13,552 nucleotides of DNA, from contig JBCBEX010000105.1 in NCBI GenBank assembly GCA_038528235.1, positions 1 to 13,552 on the forward strand, written 5' to 3'. The notes beneath the pieces were generated by a model. It made no database searches. It saw only the letters and a list, made by a program, of their open reading frames with translations, and was not told the DNA's origin. Positions within the stretch are counted from its first letter, which is position 1. Each line of letters begins with the position of its first letter. A program made the translations under genes and the position numbers. Below, piece by piece: positions 1 through 7,461 of the stretch. The stretch is from JBCBEX01 sp038528235 (lineage in GTDB: Bacteria; Bacteroidota; Rhodothermia; Rhodothermales; Rubricoccaceae).

Positions 1-808
1 GGCGCGGCGCACCGTCGAGGTATCGGTTCATGCCGAGCCCGCGCCATGTCGATGCTGACGAATCACCGAGTGCAAGCGCCGTCTCGTACGCGTCAATTGC
101 ACCGTCGTGTACTTCGAGTTGGTGCCGAACCGCGCCCAGCCGTGCCCACAGCCTTGGATCCTCGTCTACGACATCAAGGCCACGTTCCAGCACGCGTGCC
201 GCACTCGTGGGCAATTCAGCTGTGAGGTAGACCTGGCTGAGCAGCAACGGGATAGTCGCGCTCGCCGGGGCCTGCCGATGTGCGAGTTCAAGCTGCACGA
301 TGGCCCCGTCTAGCGAGTCGAGCGCCACGAGCGTTTTTGCGTACTCAACACGGATGGAGGGCGTCTCGGGCTTCGCTGCGGACGCCGCTGCGAGCAGCTG
401 GCGGGCCGTTTCGAATTCACGTACCACATTGAGGAGGCGAGCGAGCGCCATCGTCAACCCGATGCTTCCGGGTTGCACGTCGAGTGCGCGGCGATACGTA
501 GCGATGGCTTCGCGGTGGCGACCGAGGCGCTCCTGACTGACAGCTCTTGCTCGGAGCACTCGAACCGACATGGTGTCTGCCTCAGCGAACGCCTCAAGGG
601 CACGCTGGTGCTGGAATTCATCCTGATAGGCACGGCCCAATACATAGGACTCTGCCTCCGAACGCATCGCCTTAGCCTCGAGTTGAACGATTACGTCCTC
701 ATAGTCTTGCGCTGAGAACTGCTCTTGTACACTCAACGCTCCAGGGTCGACAACCTGTGCCTGAACTGGCAGCGAGAGCATGACGACGAGGAGAAGCGGG
801 ACACGCAT
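1..808 (-). CDS. Secreted TPR-repeat protein, 3' part cut by window edge
   Basis: Translating the minus strand from the ATG at 806-808 gives 269 codons without a stop up to the left edge, so the C-terminus lies outside the window. The N-terminus (MRVPLLLVVMLSLPVQAQ) is a signal peptide with a likely cut after VQA, and there is no lipobox, so the product should be exported to the periplasm or beyond. From about residue 51 onward it is built of helix pairs of roughly 33 residues with TPR spacing. The clearest unit is at about 83-115, around LGRHREAIATYRRALDVQP; another at 218-250 contains HDGAIDAYETALALGD. TPR arrays bind proteins, so a scaffolding role in the envelope is likely, but the partner is unknown. 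It lies downstream of rpsA but is separated from it by a strong terminator, so it probably has its own promoter between about 809 and 895. No Shine-Dalgarno site is obvious. The start is chosen because it leads directly into the signal peptide. Confidence 0.85.
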   Translation of the reverse strand, partial: MRVPLLLVVMLSLPVQAQVVDPGALSVQEQFSAQDYEDVIVQLEAKAMRSEAESYVLGRAYQDEFQHQRALEAFAEADTMSVRVLRARAVSQERLGRHREAIATYRRALDVQPGSIGLTMALARLLNVVREFETARQLLAAASAAKPETPSIRVEYAKTLVALDSLDGAIVQLELAHRQAPASATIPLLLSQVYLTAELPTSAARVLERGLDVVDEDPRLWARLGAVRHQLEVHDGAIDAYETALALGDSSASTWRGLGMNRYLDGAPR

Positions 809-895
809 TGGTCGAGCGGAGGACAACTGTGAGGAAGAGACACATCTGGACACAGAAAGAACTGTAAGGTTGCCTAGACCTCACGTGTGCAGCAC

Positions 896-928
896 AAAAA
901 ACGGCGGCCCCCAATGAGGGAGCCGCCG
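896..928 (-). terminator. Intrinsic terminator of rpsA
   Basis: Read on the minus strand, an 11-bp stem (922-928 with 902-908, a U-G wobble at 921/909, then 918-920 with 910-912) closes a five-base loop and is followed directly by six T residues (901-896). It begins about 30 bases past the rpsA stop codon, so it should end the lipoprotein-cmk-rpsA transcript and insulate the TPR gene. Confidence 0.9.
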
Positions 929-958
929 ATTATGAGTCAGGCTGAGCCTGGCAGATGA

Positions 959-3274
959 TTACATATCGTCATCGAAGTCTTCCATGGCCTCCTCTTCCTC
1001 CGCCGCGAGTTGGTCGCGGAGGGCAGCAAGACCCGAGAGTTCTCCCAGCGTGGCAGGACCGCTCGACGACTTCTGGTAGTCGCGGACGGCGCGCTGCTCA
1101 TCCTGGTAAGCCTTCGACTTCTCGGCACGCTCCGCGTTGCGCTCGGCGCGCTGGGCAGCCATGCGCTTGGCCGTCTCCGAAAGGATGATCTGACGATCAT
1201 TCCGGTCGAGGCGGATCACGCGGAGGTCCAACTCGTCGCCGATGGCGTACGTCTGCGTCGGGTCGCCCTGGCGTTCCAGGTGGCTCGCGGGCACGAAGCC
1301 CTCAGCCTCCAACGGAAGCTCCACGACGACGCCCGAGCCGTTCACGTCCGTCACCTTCGCAGGCGTGTCCGTGTCCACGGCGTAGGCCGTCGCGTACTGC
1401 TGCCACGGGTCGGTCTGCACCTGCTTGTGGCCCAGCGAAATACGGCGCTTGGCGACGTCGATGTCGAGGATCTGGACCTCGATCTGGTCGCCCTTCGTGA
1501 CGACTTCCGACGGGTGCTTGACCCGCTTCGTCCACGAGAGGTCCGAGACGTGTACCAGGCCGTCGATGCCCGGCTCGATTTCGACGAAGGCCCCGAAGTT
1601 GGTGAGGTTGCGCACCTCGCCGCGGGTGACCGAGCCGACCGGCATGCGGTCGAGGATGCCCTCCCACGGATCGGGCTCGAGCTGCTTCATGCCCAGCGAG
1701 ATCTTCTTGTCCTCGGTGTCGATCCGGAGAATCTTGACCGGAACGATCTGGCCGAGCTGCACCTTCTGGGTGGGGTGCTTGATGTGCTCCGTCCAGGACA
1801 TCTCGGAGATGTGGACGAGGCCCTCGATCCCCTTCTCGAGCTCGACGAAGGCGCCGTAGTCGGTAATCGAGACCACGCGGCCCTCGACCTCTTGGCCCTC
1901 GGCGAACTTCTCTTCGATGTTCTCCCAGGGGTGCGGCAGGAGCTGCTTATAGCCCAGCGAGATGCGCTGGCGCTCCTTGTCGTAGTCGAGGACGACCACG
2001 TTCATCTTCGTGTCGAGCTCCACGACCTCGCTCGGGTGGCCGACGCGGCCCCACGAGAGGTCGGTGATGTGGAGCAGGCCGTCCACACCGCCGAGGTCGA
2101 TGAAGACGCCGAAGTTCGTGATGTTCTTGACGATGCCTTCGAGCACCTGGCCCGGCTCCATCGTGTCGAGGATCTGCTTGCGTTGTTCGAGCAGGTCCTT
2201 CTCGATGAGCGCCTTGTGGCTCACGACGACGTTGCCGTTGGCGGGGTTGGTCTTGACGACCTTGAACTCCATCGTCTTGCCGAGATAGACGTCGAAGTCG
2301 CGCACGGGGCGGACGTCGATCTGGCTGCCTGGGAGGAAGGCCTCCGCGCCGAGGAGGTTCACGATCATACCGCCCTTGATGCGGCGGATGATGGTGCCTT
2401 CGAGGACACCCCCGTTCTCGAACGCCTCGTCGATCGTCTGCCAGCGACGGAGGTCGTCGGCTTTGGTCTTCGAGAGGATGAGCTGACCGCGGCGGTCTTC
2501 GAGGCGGTCCACGTAGACGTCGACCTCGGTACCGATCTCCAGCTCTTCGTCGAACTCGTTCTTGCCGATGACGCCGTCCGACTTAAAGCCGATGTCGACG
2601 ACGTACTCCTTGTCGCTCATCGCGACGATGCGACCCGTGACGATCTCGTTCTCGCTCACGGACGAGAGCGAGGACTCGTAGAGCGCGAGCAGTTGCGCGT
2701 CCTTGTCCTCGGCGTCGTCGGGCGTGCGCTGGTTCTCCAGCGCTTCGAGTTCGGCGAGGGTGATCGAGCGGCCCTGGATCTCGCCCGTGTAGCCGAGGAG
2801 GCCACCGGTGTGCACGAGCGCCTCGGCGTCGTCCACGGCGGTCAGCGAGGCGGTCTCGACGGCAGGCGCGACGTCCTCGCGTTCCGTGTTGATCTCGCCA
2901 AACTCTTCTTTGACGGCCTCGATGGCATCGTCCACCTTATCGTCCAGAAGGCGGGTGTCGTCACCGGGTTCCTCCGGGGGGACGACGGCAGCCACAGCCT
3001 CGGAGATCGCCTCGGGGGCGTCTTCGCCTTTGGCTTCGAGGGCGGCTTCCACTTCCGTCTTCGCTGCGTCGTCGCTAGTCACGGCGTCGGCTACGGTATC
3101 GACGGCAGCCGCGGCGGCCTCCCCGACGGCCTCAGCCGCGGTGCTCGCTGCGTCGGCGACGGTCTCGGCGGCGGAAGACACGGCCTCCTGAGCTTGTTCG
3201 ACGAGGCTACCGTCTCCACCTGCGTTGGCGGCGTCGGTTCCCTCGGGGTTGGGGGTATTGGTCTCGTTGGACAT
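959..3274 (-). CDS. rpsA: 30S ribosomal protein S1
   Basis: This is a 771-residue S1 protein, which helps the 30S subunit bind and unfold mRNA. Six S1 (OB-fold) domains lie at about residues 209-270, 288-356, 375-442, 461-528, 546-615 and 634-699. Domains 3-5 are the best preserved, with repeated motifs such as ITNFGVFIDLGGVDGLLHITDLSW and close relatives of it in the next two domains. Residues 1 to about 155 are an acidic, alanine-rich extension absent from classic S1 proteins. The C-terminus is a charged helix ending in an acidic tail. I chose the ATG at 3274 (MSNETN) because AGGA lies eight bases upstream. An ATG at 3280 (MLMSNE) is possible but only two bases from the AGGA. The frame stays open further upstream to a GTG at 3433, but that stretch does not look like S1. 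The gene follows cmk, the classic arrangement, with no terminator between them. Confidence 0.96.
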   Translation of the reverse strand: MSNETNTPNPEGTDAANAGGDGSLVEQAQEAVSSAAETVADAASTAAEAVGEAAAAAVDTVADAVTSDDAAKTEVEAALEAKGEDAPEAISEAVAAVVPPEEPGDDTRLLDDKVDDAIEAVKEEFGEINTEREDVAPAVETASLTAVDDAEALVHTGGLLGYTGEIQGRSITLAELEALENQRTPDDAEDKDAQLLALYESSLSSVSENEIVTGRIVAMSDKEYVVDIGFKSDGVIGKNEFDEELEIGTEVDVYVDRLEDRRGQLILSKTKADDLRRWQTIDEAFENGGVLEGTIIRRIKGGMIVNLLGAEAFLPGSQIDVRPVRDFDVYLGKTMEFKVVKTNPANGNVVVSHKALIEKDLLEQRKQILDTMEPGQVLEGIVKNITNFGVFIDLGGVDGLLHITDLSWGRVGHPSEVVELDTKMNVVVLDYDKERQRISLGYKQLLPHPWENIEEKFAEGQEVEGRVVSITDYGAFVELEKGIEGLVHISEMSWTEHIKHPTQKVQLGQIVPVKILRIDTEDKKISLGMKQLEPDPWEGILDRMPVGSVTRGEVRNLTNFGAFVEIEPGIDGLVHVSDLSWTKRVKHPSEVVTKGDQIEVQILDIDVAKRRISLGHKQVQTDPWQQYATAYAVDTDTPAKVTDVNGSGVVVELPLEAEGFVPASHLERQGDPTQTYAIGDELDLRVIRLDRNDRQIILSETAKRMAAQRAERNAERAEKSKAYQDEQRAVRDYQKSSSGPATLGELSGLAALRDQLAAEEEEAMEDFDDDM

Positions 3275-3293
3275 TAGCATGTTCCTAGCACGA

Positions 3294-3328
3294 GTCGGTC
3301 CCCGAAATGCGGGGCGAGAGGAGCCGAC
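3294..3328 (-). promoter_or_regulatory. Possible hairpin in the rpsA leader next to the start site
   Basis: On the minus strand, 3328-3324 (GTCGG) can pair with 3298-3294 (CCGAC). Inside this, a five-base-pair G+C-only hairpin (3314-3310 with 3304-3300, loop of five) is stacked near the base. The structure ends about ten bases upstream of the AGGA box of rpsA. S1 is known to repress its own translation through leader structure in enterobacteria; a similar role here is only an inference. A separate AGGAGG (complement of 3368-3373) about 95 bases upstream of the start has no start codon at the right distance. Confidence 0.3.
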
Positions 3329-3448
3329 CGGCCTGTATGGGTCTAGGTTCAGATGCGCGTAGCTATCCCTCCTCTCTTTCGGGGCGGCCACGAATGAGTC
3401 CCCAGATGCGTACGCGGCCCGCAGGGGCGTCACGAAAGGGGGAAACAG

Positions 3449-4150
3449 CTAAATGACCGAGGGCCCGCCACGTTCCGCAATCAAGTGAAGAACGTGTTCG
3501 ACTTGCTCCTCGATGGAGTGTGTCGTGGTGTCCAGCGCAACGGCGTCATCCGCTTGGCGGAGCGGCGCATGGGCGCGCTGTGTGTCCCTGCGGTCCCGTT
3601 CCGCTATCTCGGCGCGGACGGCCTCCAAATCGGGAGGCGGTGTGCCTTTGGCCTCGCACTTCCGAACCAGTTCCGCATGCCGACGCTCAGCCCGCTCGTC
3701 CAGATCCGCCTTCATAAACACCTTGAGGTCCGCGTCCGGGAAAACGACGGTGCCGATATCTCGCCCGTCGAGCACCACCCCGCCTCCTTCACTCACAAGT
3801 CGGCGCGCCGTCTGCCGCTGCACGTCGAGGAGGGCAGCGCGCACGGCTGGCAGCGACGACACACGGCTCGCCGCCTCACCTACCTCAGGCGTCCGGATCT
3901 GCCCGGTTACATCTTCCCCGTCCAGTATCACCCGCATCCCATCCGACTGCGGCTCCACACGGAGCGCTAGGCTCGCTGCAACGGACTCTGCGGCTTCATT
4001 CGTAAACGCAGCACCGGCTCGTAGGAACGCCAATGCCACGGTCCGATACATCGCCCCGGTGTCGAGGTAGAGCCAGCCCAAACGCTTGGCGACGAGACGT
4101 GCCGTGGTACTCTTTCCAGACCCCGCGGGGCCGTCGATGGCTACGATCAT
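3449..4150 (-). CDS. cmk: Cytidylate (CMP/dCMP) kinase
   Basis: The 233-residue product phosphorylates CMP and dCMP with ATP in the cytoplasm, supplying CDP and dCDP for nucleic-acid synthesis. The P-loop GPAGSGKST is at residues 7-15, followed by the family block LDTGAMYRTVAL (29-40). The substrate and catalytic motif DGRDIGTVVFP is at 128-138, and the arginine-rich lid segment RDRRDTQRAHAPL at 185-197. The length is normal for bacterial Cmk. The ATG overlaps the TGA of the upstream lipoprotein gene (ATGA, 4147-4150), and a GGAGG abuts the ATG with no spacer, so translational coupling is likely. The downstream neighbour is rpsA, 174 bases away without a terminator, so the two are probably co-transcribed. 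Confidence 0.97.
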   Translation of the reverse strand: MIVAIDGPAGSGKSTTARLVAKRLGWLYLDTGAMYRTVALAFLRAGAAFTNEAAESVAASLALRVEPQSDGMRVILDGEDVTGQIRTPEVGEAASRVSSLPAVRAALLDVQRQTARRLVSEGGGVVLDGRDIGTVVFPDADLKVFMKADLDERAERRHAELVRKCEAKGTPPPDLEAVRAEIAERDRRDTQRAHAPLRQADDAVALDTTTHSIEEQVEHVLHLIAERGGPSVI

Positions 4151-4758
4151 CCTCCGACGTCGGCATTGAGGACGGTGATGGCTCCTGGGTAGCGGATAGG
4201 CCCTAGCGCCGTGTTGATGCTCGGCGTTGCCTGCAAGCGCACCTCCTTGCTACTGCCGCCAAGATCTGCCACGGCGAGCGCGACCTCAACGAGATCAGGC
4301 AGGTTGTTTCCGAAGAACTGCACGAGGTCGAGGCGGATGTCGAGCGGGATGCCTACGGTCTGACCGACGGGAAGGAGCGTTTCGTTGTTGTAAGACCCGC
4401 TCACGGTCTCCGCATCATCCAAAAACAGCGTCCAGTCGAAGTTGACTAGGCGCGCGGACGTCGCGTTGCCATCTGGGTTGGTCGCATCGACCATCAGGGT
4501 AAACTCGAGCGGCAACTCGCCTCGGGTGATCGCTGAGCCCAGTTGGAGGAGCTGGACCGCGTTCAGGTCGCTGTAGTTCTGCAGGCTCGACAGCGGGACT
4601 CCGCCTATTTCGGTGCCCGTCGTGCTGTTGAGCGCAAAGTCAACGCGCTGGAGTGCCGTCAGCTGTTCAAGGGCCGTACAACTGCTGACGGTTACGAGGA
4701 GAGCTAGCAAGAACGGGAGACGTATACAGGCAGACCGAAGAGTCATGGGACGACGCAT
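4147..4758 (-). CDS. Predicted lipoprotein, LEA2/WHy-like
   Basis: From the ATG at 4758 (MRRPMTLRSACIRL) the product has 203 residues. A hydrophobic stretch (LPFLLALLVTVSS) ends in a cysteine in a lipobox-like VSSC, which points to a lipid-anchored envelope protein. The rest is one beta-rich domain. It has a hydrophobic strand with a Val-Asp-Ala-Thr-Asn-Pro-Asp turn (VDATNPDGNATSARLVNFDW), then LFLDDAETVSGSYNN and PVGQTVGIPLDIRLD. This spacing (NP-x-G...DW-x-L-x-L-x-G) resembles the LEA14/LEA2 (water stress and hypersensitive response) fold; the assignment is by eye and tentative. Other starts are the in-frame GTG at 4773 and the ATG at 4746; none has a clear Shine-Dalgarno site. It is the first gene of the unit and overlaps cmk by four bases. 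Function unknown. Confidence 0.75.
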   Translation of the reverse strand: MRRPMTLRSACIRLPFLLALLVTVSSCTALEQLTALQRVDFALNSTTGTEIGGVPLSSLQNYSDLNAVQLLQLGSAITRGELPLEFTLMVDATNPDGNATSARLVNFDWTLFLDDAETVSGSYNNETLLPVGQTVGIPLDIRLDLVQFFGNNLPDLVEVALAVADLGGSSKEVRLQATPSINTALGPIRYPGAITVLNADVGG

Positions 4759-4969
4759 TTGTGAAGGTGCCACGGGGCGGTAGTGAACCTGGTGCGGTGG
4801 AACGTGGAAACGAACACGAAGAAGGTACGCTGGGCACGCAAGCGGGCAGAAACTTGGAACGATCCCACCGGGCGACGAATTTGGGGACGCTCTGCCAACC
4901 TACTGTCCTCACTTTGCTTGCGAATCAGAGGGACACTAGGCTGGGTCCTGCCGATGCACCCAAAGACGG

Positions 4970-5476
4970 ATGCTTACCTCGTCGCTCTATCGCCGTTTTC
5001 GGACGGCCTGCGCACTCCTCACGCTGTTCAGCGTGGCCCTGCTTGCGCTGCTTTTCGGCAAGCCTGCTATGGTGGTTACGAACGATGAGGCTCTCCCAAG
5101 CGTCCCGTCCCGCATGGTGACATCGCCGCTGCTTCAGGCACCTACCCCGTCATCGCAGCCAGCTATCCGGCTTCTCGGCGAGGGTCGGGCGAGTTTCTAC
5201 GGGCCCGGTCTGGAAGGCAACCGCACGGCGAACGGGGAAATCTTTCGCATGAAGCGGCTCACCGCAGCACACCGCACGCTCCCTTTCGGCTCGCGGGTGC
5301 GCGTGACCAACCTGCGCAACGGTGCGTCGGTCGTCGTCCGTATCAACGACCGCGGGCCCTTCGTGGGCAACCGTGTGATTGACCTCTCCCGTGGCGCGGC
5401 TGAGGAAATCGGCATGATCCGTAGCGGCACGGCGCCGGTCCGTCTCGAGCTCGTAATCGATGAGAGCGAGGCGTGA
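4970..5476 (+). CDS. rlpA: RlpA-like septal ring lytic transglycosylase, minimal form
   Basis: This 168-residue exported protein has one double-psi beta-barrel domain at about residues 70-164. In the RlpA family this domain cleaves glycan strands lacking stem peptides at the division septum. The key residues described for Pseudomonas RlpA are all present at matching spacing: Glu90 (in TANGE), His101 (TAAHRTLPFG) and Asp127 (RINDRGPF). The N-terminus has a basic start (YRRFRTA) and a hydrophobic stretch to about residue 29, which acts as a signal peptide or anchor. I see no lipobox, and the C-terminal SPOR domain of longer RlpA proteins is missing, so septal targeting by SPOR is not expected. 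The gene is divergent from the lipoprotein-cmk-rpsA unit and overlaps the next gene by four bases. The ATG at 4970 is chosen because it precedes the basic and hydrophobic signal. No Shine-Dalgarno site is evident. Confidence 0.9.
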   Translation: MLTSSLYRRFRTACALLTLFSVALLALLFGKPAMVVTNDEALPSVPSRMVTSPLLQAPTPSSQPAIRLLGEGRASFYGPGLEGNRTANGEIFRMKRLTAAHRTLPFGSRVRVTNLRNGASVVVRINDRGPFVGNRVIDLSRGAAEEIGMIRSGTAPVRLELVIDESEA

Positions 5477-6033
5477 GCGCACCAGGCGAATCACCAAGGT
5501 TGCGCAAGCTGCGTCTCGACGAGATCGAGCGGCCATCGCTGAAGGAGCTCGAATCGTTGCCGCGGCACCCGATCGCCGTTGTCCTCGACAACATTCGATC
5601 GGCACACAACGTCGGCTCGATCCTGCGCACCTCGGACGCGGCGCGCGTGCAGCACGTTTATCTGACGGGGATCACGCCCAGTCCAGCGCATCGTGCCGTG
5701 ACAAAAGCGAGCCTCGGCGCGGAAGACAGTGTTCCGTGGAGCAGCCATCCAGCGCCCCTGCCCCTTTTGACGCGGCTACGCTCCAAGGGCATCCTGCTTC
5801 TGGCTCTGGAGCAAACAACCACGCCGACCACGCTGGATGAGATCGTCCCCGGGGACGCTCCGGTCGCCTTGATCGTCGGCAACGAGGTGGAGGGCGTGCA
5901 GCAGACCGTCTTGGATGCCTGCGACGCCGCGCTGGAATTGCCACAGTTTGGGGCCAAGCATTCGCTCAACGTGAGTGTGGCGTTCGGCATAGCGGCTTAC
6001 GGCCTCCTGGAACGACTGGGCCTCACCGTCTGA
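5473..6033 (+). CDS. TrmH/SpoU-family RNA 2'-O-methyltransferase
   Basis: The 186-residue protein has all three SpoU (SPOUT) motifs, which form the trefoil-knot AdoMet site. Motif 1 is DNIRSAHNVGSILRTSDA at residues 39-56, with Asn40 and catalytic-type Arg52. Motif 2 is IVGNEVEGV at 134-142. Motif 3 is LPQFGAKHSLNVSVAFGI at 156-173. It should methylate a ribose 2'-hydroxyl in tRNA or rRNA; the exact site cannot be read from the sequence. The short N-terminus (RKLRLDEIERPSLKEL) and the absence of an extra RNA-binding domain match the stand-alone type common in Bacteroidota. The GTG start overlaps the rlpA stop (GTGA, 5473-5476), so the two genes are probably translationally coupled. The functional link between a cell-wall enzyme and an RNA methylase is unclear. 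Confidence 0.92.
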   Translation: MSAPGESPRLRKLRLDEIERPSLKELESLPRHPIAVVLDNIRSAHNVGSILRTSDAARVQHVYLTGITPSPAHRAVTKASLGAEDSVPWSSHPAPLPLLTRLRSKGILLLALEQTTTPTTLDEIVPGDAPVALIVGNEVEGVQQTVLDACDAALELPQFGAKHSLNVSVAFGIAAYGLLERLGLTV

Positions 6034-6040
6034 ACTCGTA

Positions 6041-6088
6041 GGCAGCACCCCTACGGAGCTGCCCGGGAAAAACTGCCGTCTATCCCGG
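6041..6088 (+). repeat. Two adjacent inverted repeats after the methyltransferase gene
   Basis: GGCAGC (6041-6046) pairs with GCTGCC (6058-6063). CCGGGA (6063-6068) pairs with TCCCGG (6083-6088). The first arm can alternatively pair with CTGCC at 6073-6077. No T-run follows on the plus strand, so this is not a standard intrinsic terminator. It may protect the 3' end of the rlpA-methyltransferase transcript, or form part of the leader of the CBS gene at 6175, or be chance in G+C-rich DNA. Confidence 0.3.
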
Positions 6089-6174
6089 CGAGGTGCTGTC
6101 ATGGTCGCCTAGCGTCGGCCCCGAGGTTGCCAGGGTACCAACCAACGCCTCTTGTTTAGCAGCCGGTAGTCCCC

Positions 6175-6669
6175 ATGCAAGCGCCGATTTCGACGACGCC
6201 GCTCGTCGCCCGCTCCTACATGACCCGTGAGGTCCACACCGTCCCGCTCGATTTGCCCATCGACGCCCTGGCTGAGTTTTTCGTCGAGCACCAGATTTCC
6301 GGGGCCCCGGTGGTCGCAGACGACGACACGCTCGTTGGGGTCGTCACGCTTCGCGATGTGGTGCGCACGCTCCGCTATCCAGACCGCGAGCCCCACCGAC
6401 ATACTGCCAACGATTACTACCTGCGCCCTCTCGACGGTGCCTATGCTCAAGAAGAACTCGATGGCTTTCGCGTGGGCGGCGGCTATCAGCACACCGTGCG
6501 CGACATCATGACGCCCGCTGCCTACAGCGTTGACGAAGGGCTACCGGTTCAAGACGTTGCCGATGTGATGATCCGCGCCCGCCTTCACAGGCTGCTTGTC
6601 ACAAAGGAAGGCAAGCTCTCCGGGATCCTGTCTGCGCTCGACCTTCTGCGCCTCGTCCGTTCGCTCTGA
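6175..6669 (+). CDS. Two-CBS-domain protein
   Basis: The 164-residue soluble protein is made almost entirely of two CBS motifs, at about residues 12-66 (YMTREVHTVPLDLPIDALAE ... LVGVVTLRDVV) and 108-162 (VRDIMTPAAYSVDEGLPVQD ... LSGILSALDLLRLV). A linker of about 40 residues joins them (NDYYLRPLDGAYAQEELDGF). CBS pairs form a Bateman module that usually binds adenine nucleotides and senses energy or ionic state. Stand-alone pairs act on partner proteins that cannot be named from sequence. It has no enzyme or membrane domain. The gene lies 141 bases after the methyltransferase on the same strand and is convergent with the DUF3047 gene, 33 bases away. The ATG at 6175 lacks a Shine-Dalgarno site. 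A later in-frame ATG (residue 16) would cut into the first CBS motif and is less likely. Confidence 0.9.
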   Translation: MQAPISTTPLVARSYMTREVHTVPLDLPIDALAEFFVEHQISGAPVVADDDTLVGVVTLRDVVRTLRYPDREPHRHTANDYYLRPLDGAYAQEELDGFRVGGGYQHTVRDIMTPAAYSVDEGLPVQDVADVMIRARLHRLLVTKEGKLSGILSALDLLRLVRSL

Positions 6670-6702
6670 TCAGTCCGACGAACACGGGCAGCGACACATC
6701 CT

Positions 6703-7461
6703 CTACTCGCCACGGAGCACCAGATCGCCATAGTAGGCGGTCACCGACTCGCCCGTGTTGTCGGCGTCCGTCATGAGTGCGATCCCAGTGATGGCCGGCG
6801 GGTCCTCTCCAAACGCGCGGCGGTAGTCTTCGACGATGTTTCGGCGCTCGCTAACCCACGTACCAAGGTTGAGCGTGCCGCCTTCCACAGGCACCATCAT
6901 CACCCAGTCGGTGTATGGATTAGGCACTGGTGCATCGGCGAGTACCTCGTTGGACCAGATGTAACTCAGCGCTCGCAGCGGAATATCCTGCGAGGTGAGC
7001 GCCTGCGCAGCCCGGTATTTGACGCGCTCAGAAAAGGACAAGTTGGTCTCGTCGTAGTCGAACGTGATATAGATCCGGGCTGCGTAATCGTCTCCGCTCT
7101 TTCGGGTGACGTTGCCGCCGCGGAGGAGGCTTTCCGCCTTCCACTGCCATTCGAGCACGGGGAAGTCGCGGGGGTTGATGGTGATCTCGCGGATGAGGCC
7201 CGAAGCGGAGTCATCGGCGTGGGCACGTACGACCGTTCGGCCATCAACCTCGACTGTCTCGTAGGTGCTGTGACGCAGGTCGCCGAGCGGCATTGCTGAC
7301 CAGTTTGACGGGAGTTGCCCGGGTGCGACCTGTGAAAATGCGCCCACCGTGAACGCACGGGGCGGGTCGCCGAACGCGCTCACGAGCAACGCGAGCACTA
7401 CGACGCAGGCGAGCGCACTGTGCTGGAGAACACGAGAATGACTGTGGGTTGGGCGGGACAT
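6703..7461 (-). CDS. Secreted DUF3047-family protein
   Basis: The 252-residue product starts with a signal peptide (hydrophobic core ALACVVVLALLVSAF, residues 16-30, with no cysteine in a lipobox position) and continues as one domain to the end. The sequence fits DUF3047 by eye: WKAESLLRGGNVTRKSGDDY near 110-130, AARIYITFDYD, then ALSYIWSNEVLADAPVPNPY, and a C-terminal ITGIALMTDADNTGESVTAY block near 225-245. The alternating hydrophobic pattern suggests a beta-sandwich, like carbohydrate-binding or concanavalin-type folds. The family's biochemical role is not known to me, so no activity is assigned. The ATG at 7461 is preferred because it opens the signal peptide. The gene is monocistronic: convergent with the CBS gene and divergent from the membrane protein at 7690, with 228 bases between them for promoters. 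Confidence 0.85.
   Translation of the reverse strand: MSRPTHSHSRVLQHSALACVVVLALLVSAFGDPPRAFTVGAFSQVAPGQLPSNWSAMPLGDLRHSTYETVEVDGRTVVRAHADDSASGLIREITINPRDFPVLEWQWKAESLLRGGNVTRKSGDDYAARIYITFDYDETNLSFSERVKYRAAQALTSQDIPLRALSYIWSNEVLADAPVPNPYTDWVMMVPVEGGTLNLGTWVSERRNIVEDYRRAFGEDPPAITGIALMTDADNTGESVTAYYGDLVLRGE

Noticed and set aside
30..715. Several plus-strand open frames of 60-80 codons at the left edge
   Set aside because: They are antisense to a continuous minus-strand frame with a signal peptide and TPR repeats, and show no features of their own.
1010..3277. A 755-codon open frame on the plus strand, antisense to nearly all of rpsA
   Set aside because: It mirrors the codon periodicity of rpsA in G+C-rich DNA. 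The translation is a monotonous mix of Asp, Val, Leu, Arg and His without any domain, while the opposite strand is an unmistakable S1 protein.
3275..3433. Upstream extension of rpsA to a GTG at 3433
   Set aside because: The 53 extra residues do not resemble S1 and have no ribosome site before them, whereas the ATG at 3274 has AGGA at eight bases and begins a typical hydrophilic N-terminus.
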